A stretch of 64,000 nucleotides of DNA from Parus major. Lineage: Eukaryota > Chordata > Aves > Passeriformes > Paridae. The stretch lies in contig NC_031769.1 in assembly GCF_001522545.3 (NCBI RefSeq), positions 21,538,515 through 21,602,514 on the forward strand. The letters are read 5' to 3'. Below the pieces are notes generated by a model that saw nothing but the letters and a program-made list of their open reading frames with translations, did not search any database and was not told where the DNA came from. Of this stretch, positions 27,000-39,969 are shown in pieces. Every line of letters begins with the position of its first letter. The first letter of the stretch is position 1. The position numbers and the translations under genes were made by a program.

Positions 27000-27480
27000 C
27001 TTTGTCAACTTGTTATTACAGTAACATGTGGCTTATAACAAGATGTCTTATATTCATTTTTGCCGTGTTTAAATATCAAGTTGCTTTTACTTTGCCCTGT
27101 GTAAGAAACCACTGAATGTAAAGGAGAAGGTTAATGTAATAGGAAAAATAAATCAATTTCATGTTTCAACTAACAGCCTTAATAGTTGGCTAAATCTCAT
27201 CAAATTTTTCTTTTTGAGGGTAATTTGATAGTGGGCCTAATATCAAGAAAAAATTACTGGCTTGAAAGCAGCTCTTGTCTTTATGTCTCATTTTAAGATA
27301 CATTAAATGAAAATTAGAAGTAAGGGAGATGATGTTATAGTTCACAGCAAACTCCTAAGCATGTGAGTTGAGTTCAATATGCTTGAATGGCTTGAGAGGT
27401 CAATGAAATGTAAGCGCTTGTACCTACTCTCATTGCACTGGTTTTTAGTAATTACGGTTTATTGTAATTCATTTGGTTGT
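27000..27480. promoter_or_regulatory. Candidate conserved non-coding element
   Basis: Repeat-free AT-rich stretch with balanced complexity and a TAATTAC core at 27449-27455 followed by ATTGTAATTC. It reads like the conserved blocks found in vertebrate gene deserts. This is an impression from sequence texture, not a demonstrated property. Confidence 0.18.
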
Positions 27481-28274
27481 TTAGAGCAAGGATCTCTTGA
27501 GTGAGTGAATTTCTTTGTACTTGTTTGAATGCTTTTAGTGCAACCGTAGCTGCCAGCTCATGTGTTCTTAAATGGAGACTCAAAGCAAGAAGCTTGTCTA
27601 AAATGAGATAAAAAGATATCCCATTTTTGGTTTCATGAAGAAGTTTGCTAGTGCTTTCTCCTGATGAGCATGGTCACCAATCCATGGATGCAGAGAATAT
27701 GAATTATTTCAGAAATGAGCAGATGAGTGTGTAAGAAGTATTGATTTTAAGCAGGGACTTGTGTCTTCACTCAGTCAGGTGATGGTCCCAGTTCCCAGTG
27801 CTGGGTGTTCTCTTTAATGATTTTTCAACTTGGTGTTAATTTTCTGCTCAAATAGGATTTGGGATCTGAATAATGCATAAACAGGAACATAAACAGAGCT
27901 ATTTCAGGATCCCCATAACTGGTGTGCCTTCCTTCAAATGATAAATATCTAGCTGTGTCTGTCAAGCCAGGCACATCAAAATGTCCTTGGGCTGTCTTAT
28001 ATTCTTAAATTCAAACTAAAATAATACAAAAATTTTATTCAACAATGCAAAGCCTGGCCTCAGTAGTTGTTGACTACTTGTGTGCTGCATCGTATCACTT
28101 GCCATGTTCTGTATAGACAACAAATATGTCCACTTGATGCAGATTTCAAAAAAGCATGATTAGAACTTTCCTTGATCCCAGTATTTGGATGGAAAGTTTA
28201 TACAGTACTGTCCTTAGAACAATTACTGGTACCAATGTGATGTTCTTGCAATAAATTTAACTGATGTGATTTGC
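27481..28274. other. Non-coding DNA, nothing recognised
   Basis: Unique-looking sequence leading up to the CR1 copy. I see no frame, RNA gene or repeat worth naming. Confidence 0.6.
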
Positions 28275-29289
28275 CTGTGCCATGGGCCCTGATGGGATGC
28301 ATTCATGAGTACTGAGAGATATAGTGGACACCATGCTGAGGCCAGTCACAATCACAATAAGTGTCTGAGGACTGGGAGAAAACAAAAGTACCTCAGTCTT
28401 CAAAAAGGGGCAAAAAAAGATGACCCATGGAACTATCATCCAGTCAGCCTCACCTCAATCCCTGGAAAAGTGAAGGAGCACCTCATTCTGGAGGCTGTCT
28501 CCATCCACATGGGTGACAAGAAGGTGATCAGAAGTCAGCACAGTACCACTAATTGTAAATCATGCTTGACCAATCTGATCATCTTCTACAATGAAATAGC
28601 CACCTGGATGGATGAGGGAAGTGTAGTAGATACTGTTTCCCTCAACTTCAGTGAGGTTTTCAACATTATCTCTCACAACATCCTTCCACAGGCAAACTCA
28701 ATGCCTTCCATTTGCAATCTCAGAAAGAGCAGGCTGGCTGAGTGGATGGTGAGGTGGATTGAGAACTGGCTGAATGGCCAGGTCTCAGAGGGTTTTGAGC
28801 AGTGGCACAGGGTCTAGTGGGACTGTCACTAGTGATGTCCCCCAAGGTTCAATCTTGGAATTGTTTAACTTGTTCATTGCTTACTTGGATGAAGGGGCAG
28901 ACGCCTTAGCAAGTTCACTGATGACACAAAGCTGAGAGGAGTGGCCGATACTCTGGAGTGCTGTGCAGCCCTTCAGAGGGACCTTGACAGGCTGGAGGGA
29001 CTGGAAGAGCAGAACCTTTTGAAATTCAACAAAGACAAATGCAGGGTCCTGTAGGTGGGGAAGACTAACCCCACACACCAGTACAGGCCAGGAACTCACC
29101 CGCTGGGAGGTTACTCTGAGGAGAAGGACCTGGGGTCCTGGTGGACAATGAGCTGTCATGAACCAGCAGTGCCCTTGTGGCCTTGCAGATCAATGGTATC
29201 CTGGGGTGCATTAAGAAGAGCAATTCCAGCATTTCCAGGGAGGTGATCCTGCCCCTCTACTGAGCCCTGGTGAGGCCACATCTGGAGTA
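28275..29289 (+). mobile_element. CR1 LINE fragment, central reverse-transcriptase region
   Basis: About 1 kb of a CR1 non-LTR retrotransposon, sense on the plus strand. It begins in the sequence for the conserved GPDGMH-type segment (GCCATGGGCCCTGATGGGAT) and runs through the fingers and palm of the reverse transcriptase. It stops within the codons for the conserved LVRPHLEY segment (CTGGTGAGGCCACATCTGGAG). The C-terminal coding part and the CR1 3' end are missing. Breakage is abrupt, against an AT microsatellite. CR1 copies normally keep their 3' end and lose their 5' end, so loss of the 3' side points to a later deletion or rearrangement. Confidence 0.93.
28305..29052 (+). pseudogene. Decayed CR1 reverse transcriptase (ORF2 fragment)
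   Basis: The first open piece (28305-28817, 170 codons) shows RT features in order: NYHPVSLTSIPGK, a SQH-type segment, CLTNLIIFYNE, a palm-like VSLNFSEVFNIISHNIL (usually DFSKAFDTVSH) and RWIENWLNGQ. A TAG then interrupts it just before the VPQGS motif (read as DVPQGSIL). A frameshift lies between VPQGS and the catalytic motif, because FTDDTKL (usually FADDTKL) is in another frame at about 28914-28934; that frame runs on to a TAG after KFNKDKCRVL, near 29050-29052. Key Asp residues of the first palm motif are substituted. The copy is inactive. Identity with CR1 RT is clear from these motifs. Confidence 0.9.
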
Positions 29290-29319
29290 ATATATATAAA
29301 TATATATATGTATATAGTA
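29287..29319. repeat. AT-rich microsatellite at the CR1 breakpoint
   Basis: Alternating TA with AAATA interruptions begins exactly where the CR1 homology stops. It may have grown at the breakpoint or promoted it. Confidence 0.8.
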
Positions 29320-30505
29320 GGGAACTTCTGGATAACGACATGTGACTTTTTTTGACTTGTGTTCCATAACTGATGTGATAAGCCACTGAATTTTTTTTGT
29401 GATTTTGAAAACCATTTTATTCTTACTATGATAACCAAATTTGTAATCAGAGTAGCCTTAAAATCTAAGTCCAGACTATTCAGCCAGTAATTAGGTCCTT
29501 GAAAAAAGCTGGAGGGGTACAAATGAGAAAAAAGAAAAACTAGTATAACTGTCGATCTTGAAAGCACAGAGAGAAAAAGCAGACTAAGTGGAAGACTAAA
29601 AATGAAAATGAGAATAACACAGGAAAAAGATAGGAGCTGAGTTGGAACTGGTGCAAAGTATAATGGAGTTCTACTGATGTTGGAAAATTTTCCCCAAACC
29701 AGTAAAGTTTTATTTCAGTTTCCATAGGAAAAGGATAGCATCAAGATACCACTTTAAGAAATGTCCTTTGAAAGTTTCTCTGACATGAGTTTAGCAGCAG
29801 ATCACATTGGATGATGAACTTATCTGACCTTAAAATCTCTAAAAAGTCAAGAAGATATAGTTAAAAATAATTGAGGAAATATGTGTAAAACTATTACTGC
29901 ACAGTTTTACAAATTTTTCTTCGATTTAATTTTTAACGGTCTCTATTACACCTCCATAACTGTCCCTCTAGGAGCATGATTTCAACATTTAGATAATGAA
30001 ACTTCTCACCATTTGACCTGAGAAGTGCCTCAAATGCATAGTGGTCTGTAACCCAGTACATCTGCAGGACAGCGTGCAGTACTGCCCTGAAAGCAGCCAG
30101 ACTCTCGTGGCAGATGCATTGTACCTGAATTAAACATACCACAGGAGTTTTACAGGTGGCTTCATCAGCCCTGTCTCAAGGATTTCTGCGCCATCTGTGC
30201 TACAGGTAGTCATGAAATAAGGTTTACCTGTTACTGTTTTGGTACTGCAGATCTATGTCAACTAAATCAGAAAAAATTTAGAAGAGAGAATTTAAATATT
30301 TCCTATTTGTTTTTTTTTTTCTTTAGATATTGCTATTTTTGTGGTTGTTCATTACTGTTATTCATGATGTACATCATCAAGGCCCATTTGTAAACTCTCA
30401 GCTTTTATTCTTACACAGAGATTTCAAAAGAAAGATTTGAGGAATGGAAACATTAAAAAAAAATGAAAACTACTTTTCCATTCAGGACAGCTCAACAGTC
30501 GAGAC
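29320..30505. other. Non-coding DNA, nothing recognised
   Basis: No continuation of the CR1 copy was found downstream of the microsatellite. I see no gene, RNA gene or other repeat. Confidence 0.65.
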
Positions 30506-30639
30506 CTATATAAAATATTTTAATACATATTATATATATAATATTTTAATATATAGAAAATATAGCAACTATTATAAATATTATAATATAATATAAATAT
30601 ATATAAATATTTTAATATATAAAAATATTTTATATATAA
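30506..30639. repeat. AT-only low-complexity tract
   Basis: About 134 bases almost entirely A and T, made of recurring TATATA, AATATTTTAATATATA and TATAATATAAT pieces in both orientations. It is rich in self-complementary segments. Confidence 0.88.
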
Positions 30640-33600
30640 GTCACATACTTTCTGAGTTTCGATAAATAGAGGAGTCTGGTGCATTTTAACAATAATTTGA
30701 AAGCTTAGTAATTATCACCAGAAATCATCATTAAGCCTCCAGATAAACAATGAAATGTCACTTGGTTTCACAATATAATAGGAATAATTTCTACTAATTA
30801 TTCCTGTGATGAATTTTTCTCATTATCTTTTACTAGAGGAAAAGGAAAGTGAAAAATCAATATTTCAGCTTTCTTTTTTTCATCTGGGAACTCTAGTTAT
30901 GTATTTTGCATGGTTATAAAGGGAACAAGGGGGCAGTCAAGGAGACTAAGAAATATTAAACTTGGAACCAATAAATGCAGCTGTCATCAACATGAAAACA
31001 ACTGTTGATTCAGAGGAAATTTCTGCCCCTTACAGTCTTTCTTTAGAGACTCAGTTTTCCCTTTTCCTTAAAACAACCATCTTGATGTCCCTTTTGGATG
31101 GATTATCTAGATTAATTTCTGTGTACATTCAGCATCCCTTCTTTCTTCCTTTGCTCATATAATGTCCAACTGTAACACTTGTTTCTTCCCACATTTGCTA
31201 TTTAGCTTTGCATTTAGTTTTGCCTTTTTTAGTATCATCATTCAATCCCACCTCTGCTGATGTAAGATCTTTCCTTTGCTGTCTGAGCACAGCTAGAAAA
31301 GCCAATGAACAGTTTACACACAGGCTTCTTAAGCTGGGGAATCACTTTTGCTGGGAACATTGGTCAACCAGGTTTTCAACTTATACTGAAATTCGATTAA
31401 TTGTGATGCAAGAGAAGAGGTCAGGATTGTGATCAGCTGCTTTATGGTCTTAAGGGCATCTATGAGGCTCAATCAAAACATCCACTCCATCTAGGATGTG
31501 TTGCAATTAATGAAAAAAAACATCAGTGCTGTTGAAGGCTAGAACTGAACAGAAATTTGCTGCTGGAATGTTTTGCCCTCCAAAGATCCCAGTCTATCAG
31601 GAAGCAATATCCTATGGAGTGTGGCACCTGGGGGAAGCCCAGCGTGTTTACCACTGGGCACCTATCACAACCTCAATTCTCACCCTGATGCTGCCTAGAA
31701 CCCCACTTTGCAGCATATGGGGCTCTGAAACTTTGACCCTGAGGGAAATTAGAGAAAGTGAAAGAACAGGATTGATTTTAGAGTATTTTGCTTGTCTAAA
31801 GAAAGTTGACTTGAAGTTATGTATAGCACTCGTAGTTTTTGCAGAAAATGGGTACACCAGAGAATGGTTCTGTCTGTCCTTTTCTAGGGTACTTTTCTTC
31901 AGCAGAAAGGGATCATCCTTTGGGAATGACTGCTTCCTTCCATTTTTTAGAAAGCCTAAATTAGATTTCAAAACTAAAGTCATATATAGATTTATACTTA
32001 TAATTTCAATTATAGTTGGGTATATGTTTGCATATATAAACACATACAATTATATAGATAGAGAGATTAATTCAAATTATGAAAGAGATTTTGGTCATTG
32101 ATTTTCCTTTCTTTTAATGTTATAGTTTTGAAATCTCAATTTCTTGCAAGTGACATTTACAGTTTTCATAGAATTCTGTGAAAAACAAATATTTTACTTT
32201 GTCTTTTCTGTAGATGAGGGAATCTGAAGTCTGCTAACTACAAATGCAGCATTCTAACAGAGTTTGAGGAAAAACAGAGCATGAAATTCAAAGTATCCCT
32301 TCAGTTTTGATAGAAAAACAAAACCATTTTTTCAGTGTTGAAAAATAATATTTTCAAGTGTCTTACCTTGCTGGCTGTATTCAGATGCTTTTCATCAAAA
32401 GACTGCACATACATAGAATAAAAATATCTAAATGCAATGCATATTTTTCAGTCTCCCAGTGTGGCTGTGGTATTAGGAGACAAGATGTACACTAATTTAC
32501 CATTGCTAGTTGAGCTGCTTCAGTGTGACAATGAGTAATTGACCAATGGGTTTGGAAACAGATGTAAAGTGGCAATGTTTGCAGTGGGGTTATTATAAAA
32601 CACTTGCTTTCTTAGTTTCCAGTATAGACAGCTTTGGACCATATAATCCATCAATGAAATTGTTAACTAAATTAAATCCTGACTCAATTTAGAAATAAAA
32701 TTTGATTTATGACATTTAGAAGGTCCTTTTAGTGTACTAGCTAAACACCTCACCAACCTCACAGTAGCCTCAGTTGCATATAAGTTGTGAACAGAAGCCT
32801 CCTGAGTGAGTTTTGCACACTCATCAGAGGGTTCTGTGACAAGGTGGTGTTGAGCACTCAAGTCTGCCTTCATGCTAATGGTCTAACTACAAACTCCTTT
32901 GTCTTCACTCTCAGTGGAACAAGTATAGCTGCATGCAACTTATATTTATAAAGAAATGTGATACAGAAAAGTGGAGGAGAGATAAAAGAATTGGTAAATT
33001 CAAAAGCTGAGGCTGTATCTAGGCTGAATGTCTTTATGACAGCGAAGGAAATAACTAGCTGTGAGCAGCTAAAGGACATTCTGTGGTTTCAGACATGTAT
33101 GCTGCTCCAGATCCCATTCCCAAGGTTGTTTACTATTATGGCACCATGGCTTGTGATATCAAGTCATCTAAGGCTACTGCCATTTCAGTGCATATCAAGT
33201 ACATTTTAGGGCTGGATGAAAGCATGAGATTTTTAAAAACGTTTGTCTCAATGTATTCCATTTCATTTCAAACATTGAGCAAGAGCAGGTTTGGAAATGT
33301 GTCTTTGCTACCTTTAAAGAAACAGAAGGCCGAATTCCATGGTTACACTCTGGCATCTCCAGAGTTTTCTCTGCAATTCTGAGTGAAACTGAGAACAAAA
33401 TATTTTAAATAATTTATTGATAACTGGACTATAGTAAGCATTTAATCCTATTACTGGAGCATGTGGTATGTTTAATTTTATGGGTGACACTGGATGCAAT
33501 CTCTGCCTATTTGTACAATTATAGCATGGTGAAAATATATGGCTAGATAGAAAAACAGCATGTATATGTCTGGTACTATTGGTTTTGCACTTTTGTGCTT

Positions 33601-36600
33601 ATTTACTTGGTTACAAGTTATGCAATATATAACAGTAAAAATTGTACACATGACCCACAAATCCATCTTCAATTGTTTAAGTTATGAAGATCAGGTTAAT
33701 TAAATAAAATTGTATTTAAAGTTACTATCACAGAATCTCAGAAGTAAAAATCTTTGTAAAGATTATTTTGATTTACCTGAAAACTGATATATAAAGAGAA
33801 TTCAGAACAAAAGTGTTGTCTTTTGTTGTAATAGCAATGGAAAATCTATCTTTTCATTAACATTAGTTCCCAAAGAGCATATGTTGCATATTTGGTTTCA
33901 GAACATCAGTTATACTACAGAAGTAGGATATTGAAGTTACCAGTTTATTAGAAAATTATGCATAATTTAACATTTTTGGAGAATTTAGTCTCAGGCTTCC
34001 TAGCTGGTTGTTCAGTGACTAAATTTTTAGATTGCTGCCTTGAGTTTGCTGCCTGTTTTCAGTACAGAGTTTTAGGAGACATAACTGCTAAATAATGAGA
34101 TTTGCAAACTGTGCTGAGCTATTTAAGCGAGCCAGCAGGAACTGCTAGGAGCAAAGGTGGGCTTAAGCTGTCCTCCAGTACTTACAACTTTAGTGCCAGT
34201 GGGACTCACAAAACTGAAACTCTACTACACAGGGAGCTATTATTCATTTCTCATGAAATGAATCTGGAGAAGCCAATGGTGATCCTCCCCTAACCTTTCA
34301 TCCAATAAGTCATGATTAAAGTACTCACCCAGGTTGCAGGAAACGCAGATTCAATTGTCTCCTCTACTTAATAGGATTCAACTCACTCCCCCATGTCCCA
34401 AAAGAACATCATAATGGCCACACTATAGGCTATTCTGAGTAAAGGCTTTCTCAGTCCCATGAAAGCTGTTTCATGCTGTCTGAAGTAATTGAAACTAGTG
34501 CTAGGGCTTTTACAGTTGTAGTGTTCTAAGAATAATAATGGAAGAAAAGCTTGGTGGGGAAAGGTAATATCTCCTACAAGACCATCCAATGTAGCTGAAA
34601 GAAAAGGACAAGCTCAGGGTCATCTAAGACATTCCCCAGATCTATAGTAGAAATTTAATTTCAAAATAATACACCTAATGGAAAAGATATATGGGTAAAG
34701 AGAGAATTATTATGACACCTGGAAATGCAGACTTTGTTTCTACTCAGATAAATACTTAACACCCATCACTTATTCATGGGAAGAGGACTTGGCACTTAGT
34801 TAGCTGAGTTAGATGACTCTAGCTCCGTTGTTGTTATATCCATTCACTGTGTAAAAATGGATAAAACAGGACATGCAGCTGGAAGCTGTAAACTAATTTA
34901 TTTTTTTTTCTAGCACTATTATTAAATACTCTTCATCCCTGTCAGCGCACATAGCTTTATGTCCTGGTAGCTTGGGAAAGATGTCCTCATCAAAGGCAAT
35001 ATGTCAGGTTTGTCAAATGTGTTTCAGTGAGTTATTTCAGATTGTCTCACCTTTATTTTATATGGAACACCATCTCTTTCATGAAATTTCTCACACCAAG
35101 TGGCTTCTTCCAGCAGAAAACACCTGTTTTTCACCAGAGCTGCTTGAAAACAGTTTTTTGGGCTGGATGCTCTGGGATCTGCCTTTCCAGGGTTTCACCT
35201 CCACGGTGGACACCTGCAGGACTCTGTTTGGGAGGCATACAGACTGGGCACACATGGAGCCCACCAGTGTGTCCCAAGGACAATGGGTGATGCTCACAGC
35301 CCTGTCTCCCAGCTCTGTTGTTCTGATGCCAGTTACCTTCACCTCTGCTTTTTTTCTCCATTGTTAATTTTCACAGGAAAATTAAAAAAATCTCTCCTGT
35401 GACGTCAGAGGCCCTATATTGTCTCCATGGGGGAATAATTCAGGAGGTGTTAGCTGAAGTTTGGAGACTACATTTTTACTGTTTTTCAGAATTGCATGGA
35501 GAATGCCAGTTAAACAATGTCCAACAGCCAGGATAACATCCCAATGCAAGTTCTGCAAGTACAGCTGAACTGTTGTCTGGAATGCCAATCCCTCATACGC
35601 TGGTAACAACCTTGTCATTATCGCTAAAAATTAATATTTTACTCTCCTTTATCTTGAAATTTGGGTACTGACAGCTGTAGCTGTTAAATTTTAGGGCAAC
35701 TCATAAAATCAGAGCTAATTTATTAATTTTTTTAAATTTATTTTCTCTAGGATTCTTTTATACTTTAGCCTCACTTTTAGCTGGTAAAATTGAGTTATAT
35801 TTGAATTATTCACTTCCTTCCTGACCTGTCCTATTTTGCCTGTTATTGACAGAAACAGTTATATTATACAAAAATCATGGGATGAGGGGAATAAAATACA
35901 GATTAGGACAAAAATCAAAAAAACTAATTCACATTCTTGGTTAATCACTACAAAAGTTTGGTTAAAAATAAGGTAATTTAAGAAATCTTTGGCTGGAAAT
36001 TCTATGCTGTGGACCGTTATTAATACACCGAAAGCATAAAATTCAATCACATCAAGGCTTAAATCTAGTTTGAAAAAGAGCCTTGGAGGTCTCAATTTTC
36101 TTGTTGCAATAATGTTTATAACACAAATATTTGTTATTAACAGTAAGCAATAAAATCAGAATTAAAACTCCATGGATTGGTCAGAAGTCCAGGTAATGTG
36201 TGTTTGCATAAAGTCCAAGGAAGGAAAGAATGCATTTCTGCTTGGCATTGTGGTGTCATTAACAAGGTCAAGGTTTTGCACAAAGCCCTCTCACTGCTGC
36301 TACAGGGCAGCTGTAAAGGAAGAACCTGTTGCTTGGCACTTCACAGTTTCTAGAGTTGGAAACACTTAGACCACTGGAAGTCTTGTCCCATTCAGTTCTC
36401 AAAATAATGATACTTCATAACAGGGTGTGATTTCCTGCTTACAGGGATGGCAGATGCAGAAGTATTGCCACAGCTTGTGGAAGTAGTTAGAGCTGGAACA
36501 TGCACCAAAAATGGAGTTTTTCTGAGAAGGCATCATCCAGCACAGGCAGCTGTGGATACACAGCCAAGAGCCTTCTGTGAGCTATAACCAAAACTTTTAC

Positions 36601-39600
36601 AGGGAAATGGGGAAACTTTGCACTTGAAAATACGGTTTGGTTTGCATCTTTTTTTATCTCTTATTTTGATAAAATTTTCGAACAAGTGTTGAAACTAATG
36701 CTCTTTGTACTTTCCAATGTGTAGAGAAAAATATTATCTTGTTATGACTCTTCAGCTTAATGTAGTTTTATTCTAGTTGCTCTATTAGGAATGCTATATC
36801 ACATATTTAGAGATGCTTTCACATTGACAGACCACAGTGTTAAGCTCTATTACAATTTATATTAATTTTTATTTTTCCAGTGCTATTTAATCGCTTTTAA
36901 CTTTCTGAGAAATTTTAACATTAGCAAAGTGTGACAATTGGACATGATCAAAACAAACTGTTCAATATTTCTGATTCTATATTTCTTGTAGCTCCCACAC
37001 TGTAAAAACTCAGGACACCTTGACCCTTCCTTCTAATTTAGAATAAAAACATGTTTCTATTTGTAATTTGTTTTTTCATCTAAAGTAAGCTCCATTTATG
37101 GATTGGACCTCGTTGTGACTCTGATACTATGGGGAGGCAGCTAGTGATCAATTAGAAGAAGCAGGCACCTCCAGAAAATGTTTCTAAAATAGGTTTCTCA
37201 CACTGTTGTGATAAACCATCAGCCAGAGATGATAATTCTGCTCCACTGATTGGAAAATGTGTTACAGCAACTAGTTTAGACTTTAACAGAACATTTAGTT
37301 GTCTGAAGTCTCATCCAAAATGGACCCAGATTCAGAGATAATTTATTTATTACAACTGCAAGTGACTAAGTAGTTACAATCAAAAAACTATCCATGAGAT
37401 TGTTTAGATTTGAGTAGATGGTGGGAAGGGAGCATCATTTTAATTTACAGTATTTTAGAGTTCTGCAGAAGGGTGTCTTTTGTTTATTTCCTTTCTATAT
37501 TCCCTCTAATGCATTCCTTTTGTGGGCTTATATTTTAAAAATCTGAAACATTGGCTCCCCTGAATCTGTTTTTGCACCACTTCTGATTTTGTCCAAATGC
37601 CTTTAGCCACATAAATCAACTAATTACCTAAATCCAAGCAATAGCCTTTCCTGCAGCAAACACAGAATTAAGAATCCTGATTAGCTGGTGAAGATGTTGG
37701 CTTTCCTTCTTTCTGGATGTTCTTTAAGAGTGGATTATGTTTTAAAAATAAACAAAGTCATGGGGAGACTGAGCTGAAGAAAAACATGTTTTCTGATCAA
37801 TTACTCTTTTCCCAGGAGCCATATATGATAGATGTAATTTTTCTTGAACTGCAGAATCCTTAGCCTTGTTCTATGGCTTCCTCTCTAATTCCATTCAGAA
37901 AACTGCTCTCTCTGAGTATAATTGGGACCCCTGATGCCACTTTATACTCCAGAGAATTACAGCAAGGACTAAACTTGTGATTTCTACTGTTCTGCATACA
38001 GACCGCATTATGCAGCGCTATTGTCAGACTAGGACAGAAAAACTTGGGGCTTTTGCCAATTATTTTCTTTCCCAGTTTAGGCTCTTGAGTGATCTAAGCT
38101 CTGCTGAATTAAATAAAAGATTTCTGGTGGTGACAGAAACTCAATCCATGGAAAACAGTCCATTCTGCCTTTTTTCAAATGGGCAAAACCTCACAGCTCC
38201 ATACGTCACAGGATTTTGAGCACTTACTTCAGGATACCACTAAAATATTCTTCTTGATTCAGCCATGCCATCAGCAGTCTGTGCTTCATGAGAAAAGTAC
38301 ATCCAGTATTTCATGTATTTTGACTGAGAACACCCAGGGAGAGCAGGAAACTTCTTTTATCTGTGTTCTCACCAATGTTAACTGAAGTACAGAAAAGGTT
38401 AAAGCTTCCCTATACAGCAAAAGCAGATATACAGATGCTCCAAACCCAGCCCTGAGCCAGGCACAGTCCCAGATCTGTACAGCTGCATTCCTGTGGCTGG
38501 GAGCCATCAGCAGGGCCCAGCTGAGAGGAGGATGTATCTGGTAAAAGCTTGGCTTCCTGATAGCCAGACTGCAGCTGTGCTATGGCCCTCAGGGATGAAA
38601 TACAGACAGAAAAAGACCTACACTGGCTGCCCTTGGGTCAGCAGCATGCCCATCTGGGATTTCCCAACCACCCATGCAGTCTGTGGAGGATCTGGAGCAA
38701 CTCAGACAAACCTTGTTCTTTAGAAGGTAGAAGTGTGCCCTTCTGTGTTCATTCATAGTCTAGGGAAAATTACTTTAGAAAATACTCAGCAGCTGTACAA
38801 ACCCTGAGAGTTGTTGCAGCATGCATTTCTGAAATATTCTGTAGATGCCCTGATTCATTATGTAAAGCTATAAAAAGCCAGTAATACCAGACATGTGTCA
38901 AAGCTTTTAGGCATTATACTGTCCAAACAGAAATATTTAGCACTGCTCATTAGTGGAGTTACCTTATAGGAAAAAGGCAATCCTGGGGTTTCTTCCTCAT
39001 TTTGATTGCTTAAGCAAAATTGTTGCTTAAGTAAGCAAGTAACTCATTGTGTTTCCCAAGATGTGTTTCTAAAATTGAGGGTGTACCTGCAGAACAGTCA
39101 GTCTCCTCCTGCAGGGAGCTGAAACTCTCGAGTTTTCAAGTGGCACAGGGTGCCTTGTTGATTCAAAGAGCTTCAGTGTTTCGCATCTTGTTTTTCCTCC
39201 CAAGACTTGCCTTATGTGGTAATACAACAGCTTTTCAGTGCAGTGGATGACAGGACCATTGTGCTGTGATGAGGTGTGTATGTGTGTGTAAGCATGGTTA
39301 CTACGACTTTTTAGACCATTTTTTTCTTTTACATCACTGCAGTCATATTTTTGGGGTTACATTATTTGGGTTTCATTTCTGAACAGGAGCCTTTGAAACA
39401 GAGATCCTCTCTGATACAGTGTTTGCCACTGTCTCCTGTCTTCCTGACTTTGTGAAAAGAGGTTAGAGTTGAATTATTTACAATTTGACTGAACCTTTTA
39501 AAAGTTGATCACTTGTAGGCAAGTGTCCAAGCTCACATCTACTATTGACACTGAGAGCTGCTGTTCATGGCACCCTTCAGGAAAAGCATCCTTTCTCGAG

Positions 39601-39939
39601 ATAAAGCCCAGCAAAGCAACCTTCACACCTTTTATCTCAGTGTGCAATGGGAGCAGGTCCTGAGCCAAAGTCTGCCAGCATCAGTTGAATCTTTTCATCT
39701 ACTCCAGTGTTACAGTTCAAGCCCTACAGTAAGTGAGTGTTTCCCACTGTTAAGCAGCAAGCAGGAGGATCTGAGCTGTGGTAATGCAGAAGTACAGGGA
39801 TATGGTGCAGTGCTGTGAGGTCTGTCAGTACATTCAGAGGGAATGTCACTTGGGAGACCCTATCTGAGAGTTAGAATTGGTCTCTTAAAACCTGTTTTTT
39901 CTGTCTTAGATGTAAAGGACACTGTCACTTATCTTCACC
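30640..39939. other. Non-coding DNA, no gene recognised
   Basis: Long AT-rich unique-looking stretch. The 191-codon plus-strand frame at 31526-32101 is the longest in the window outside low-complexity DNA, but it has no domain, drifts into AT-coded residues near its end and overlaps a 133-codon minus-strand frame; I treat it as chance. GC-richer patches at 35130-35340 and 38460-38720 hold overlapping frames only. I recognise no CR1, LTR or RNA gene. Confidence 0.6.
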
Positions 39940-39969
39940 AAAAAAAAAAATAAAAAAAATAAAAAAAAA
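39940..39969. repeat. A-rich simple repeat
   Basis: Runs of 8 to 11 A separated by single T. No adjacent retroposed body is recognised. Confidence 0.9.

Noticed and set aside
31526..32101. 191-codon open frame on the plus strand
   Set aside because: No recognisable domain, overlaps a long frame on the other strand, and ends in AT-coded residues. Without homology or transcripts I treat it as chance.
33727..33780. ATCACAGAATCTCAGAAG, similar to a CR1 3' tail on the minus strand
   Set aside because: Homology stops after about 15 bases; the adjoining CR1 3' UTR words are absent.
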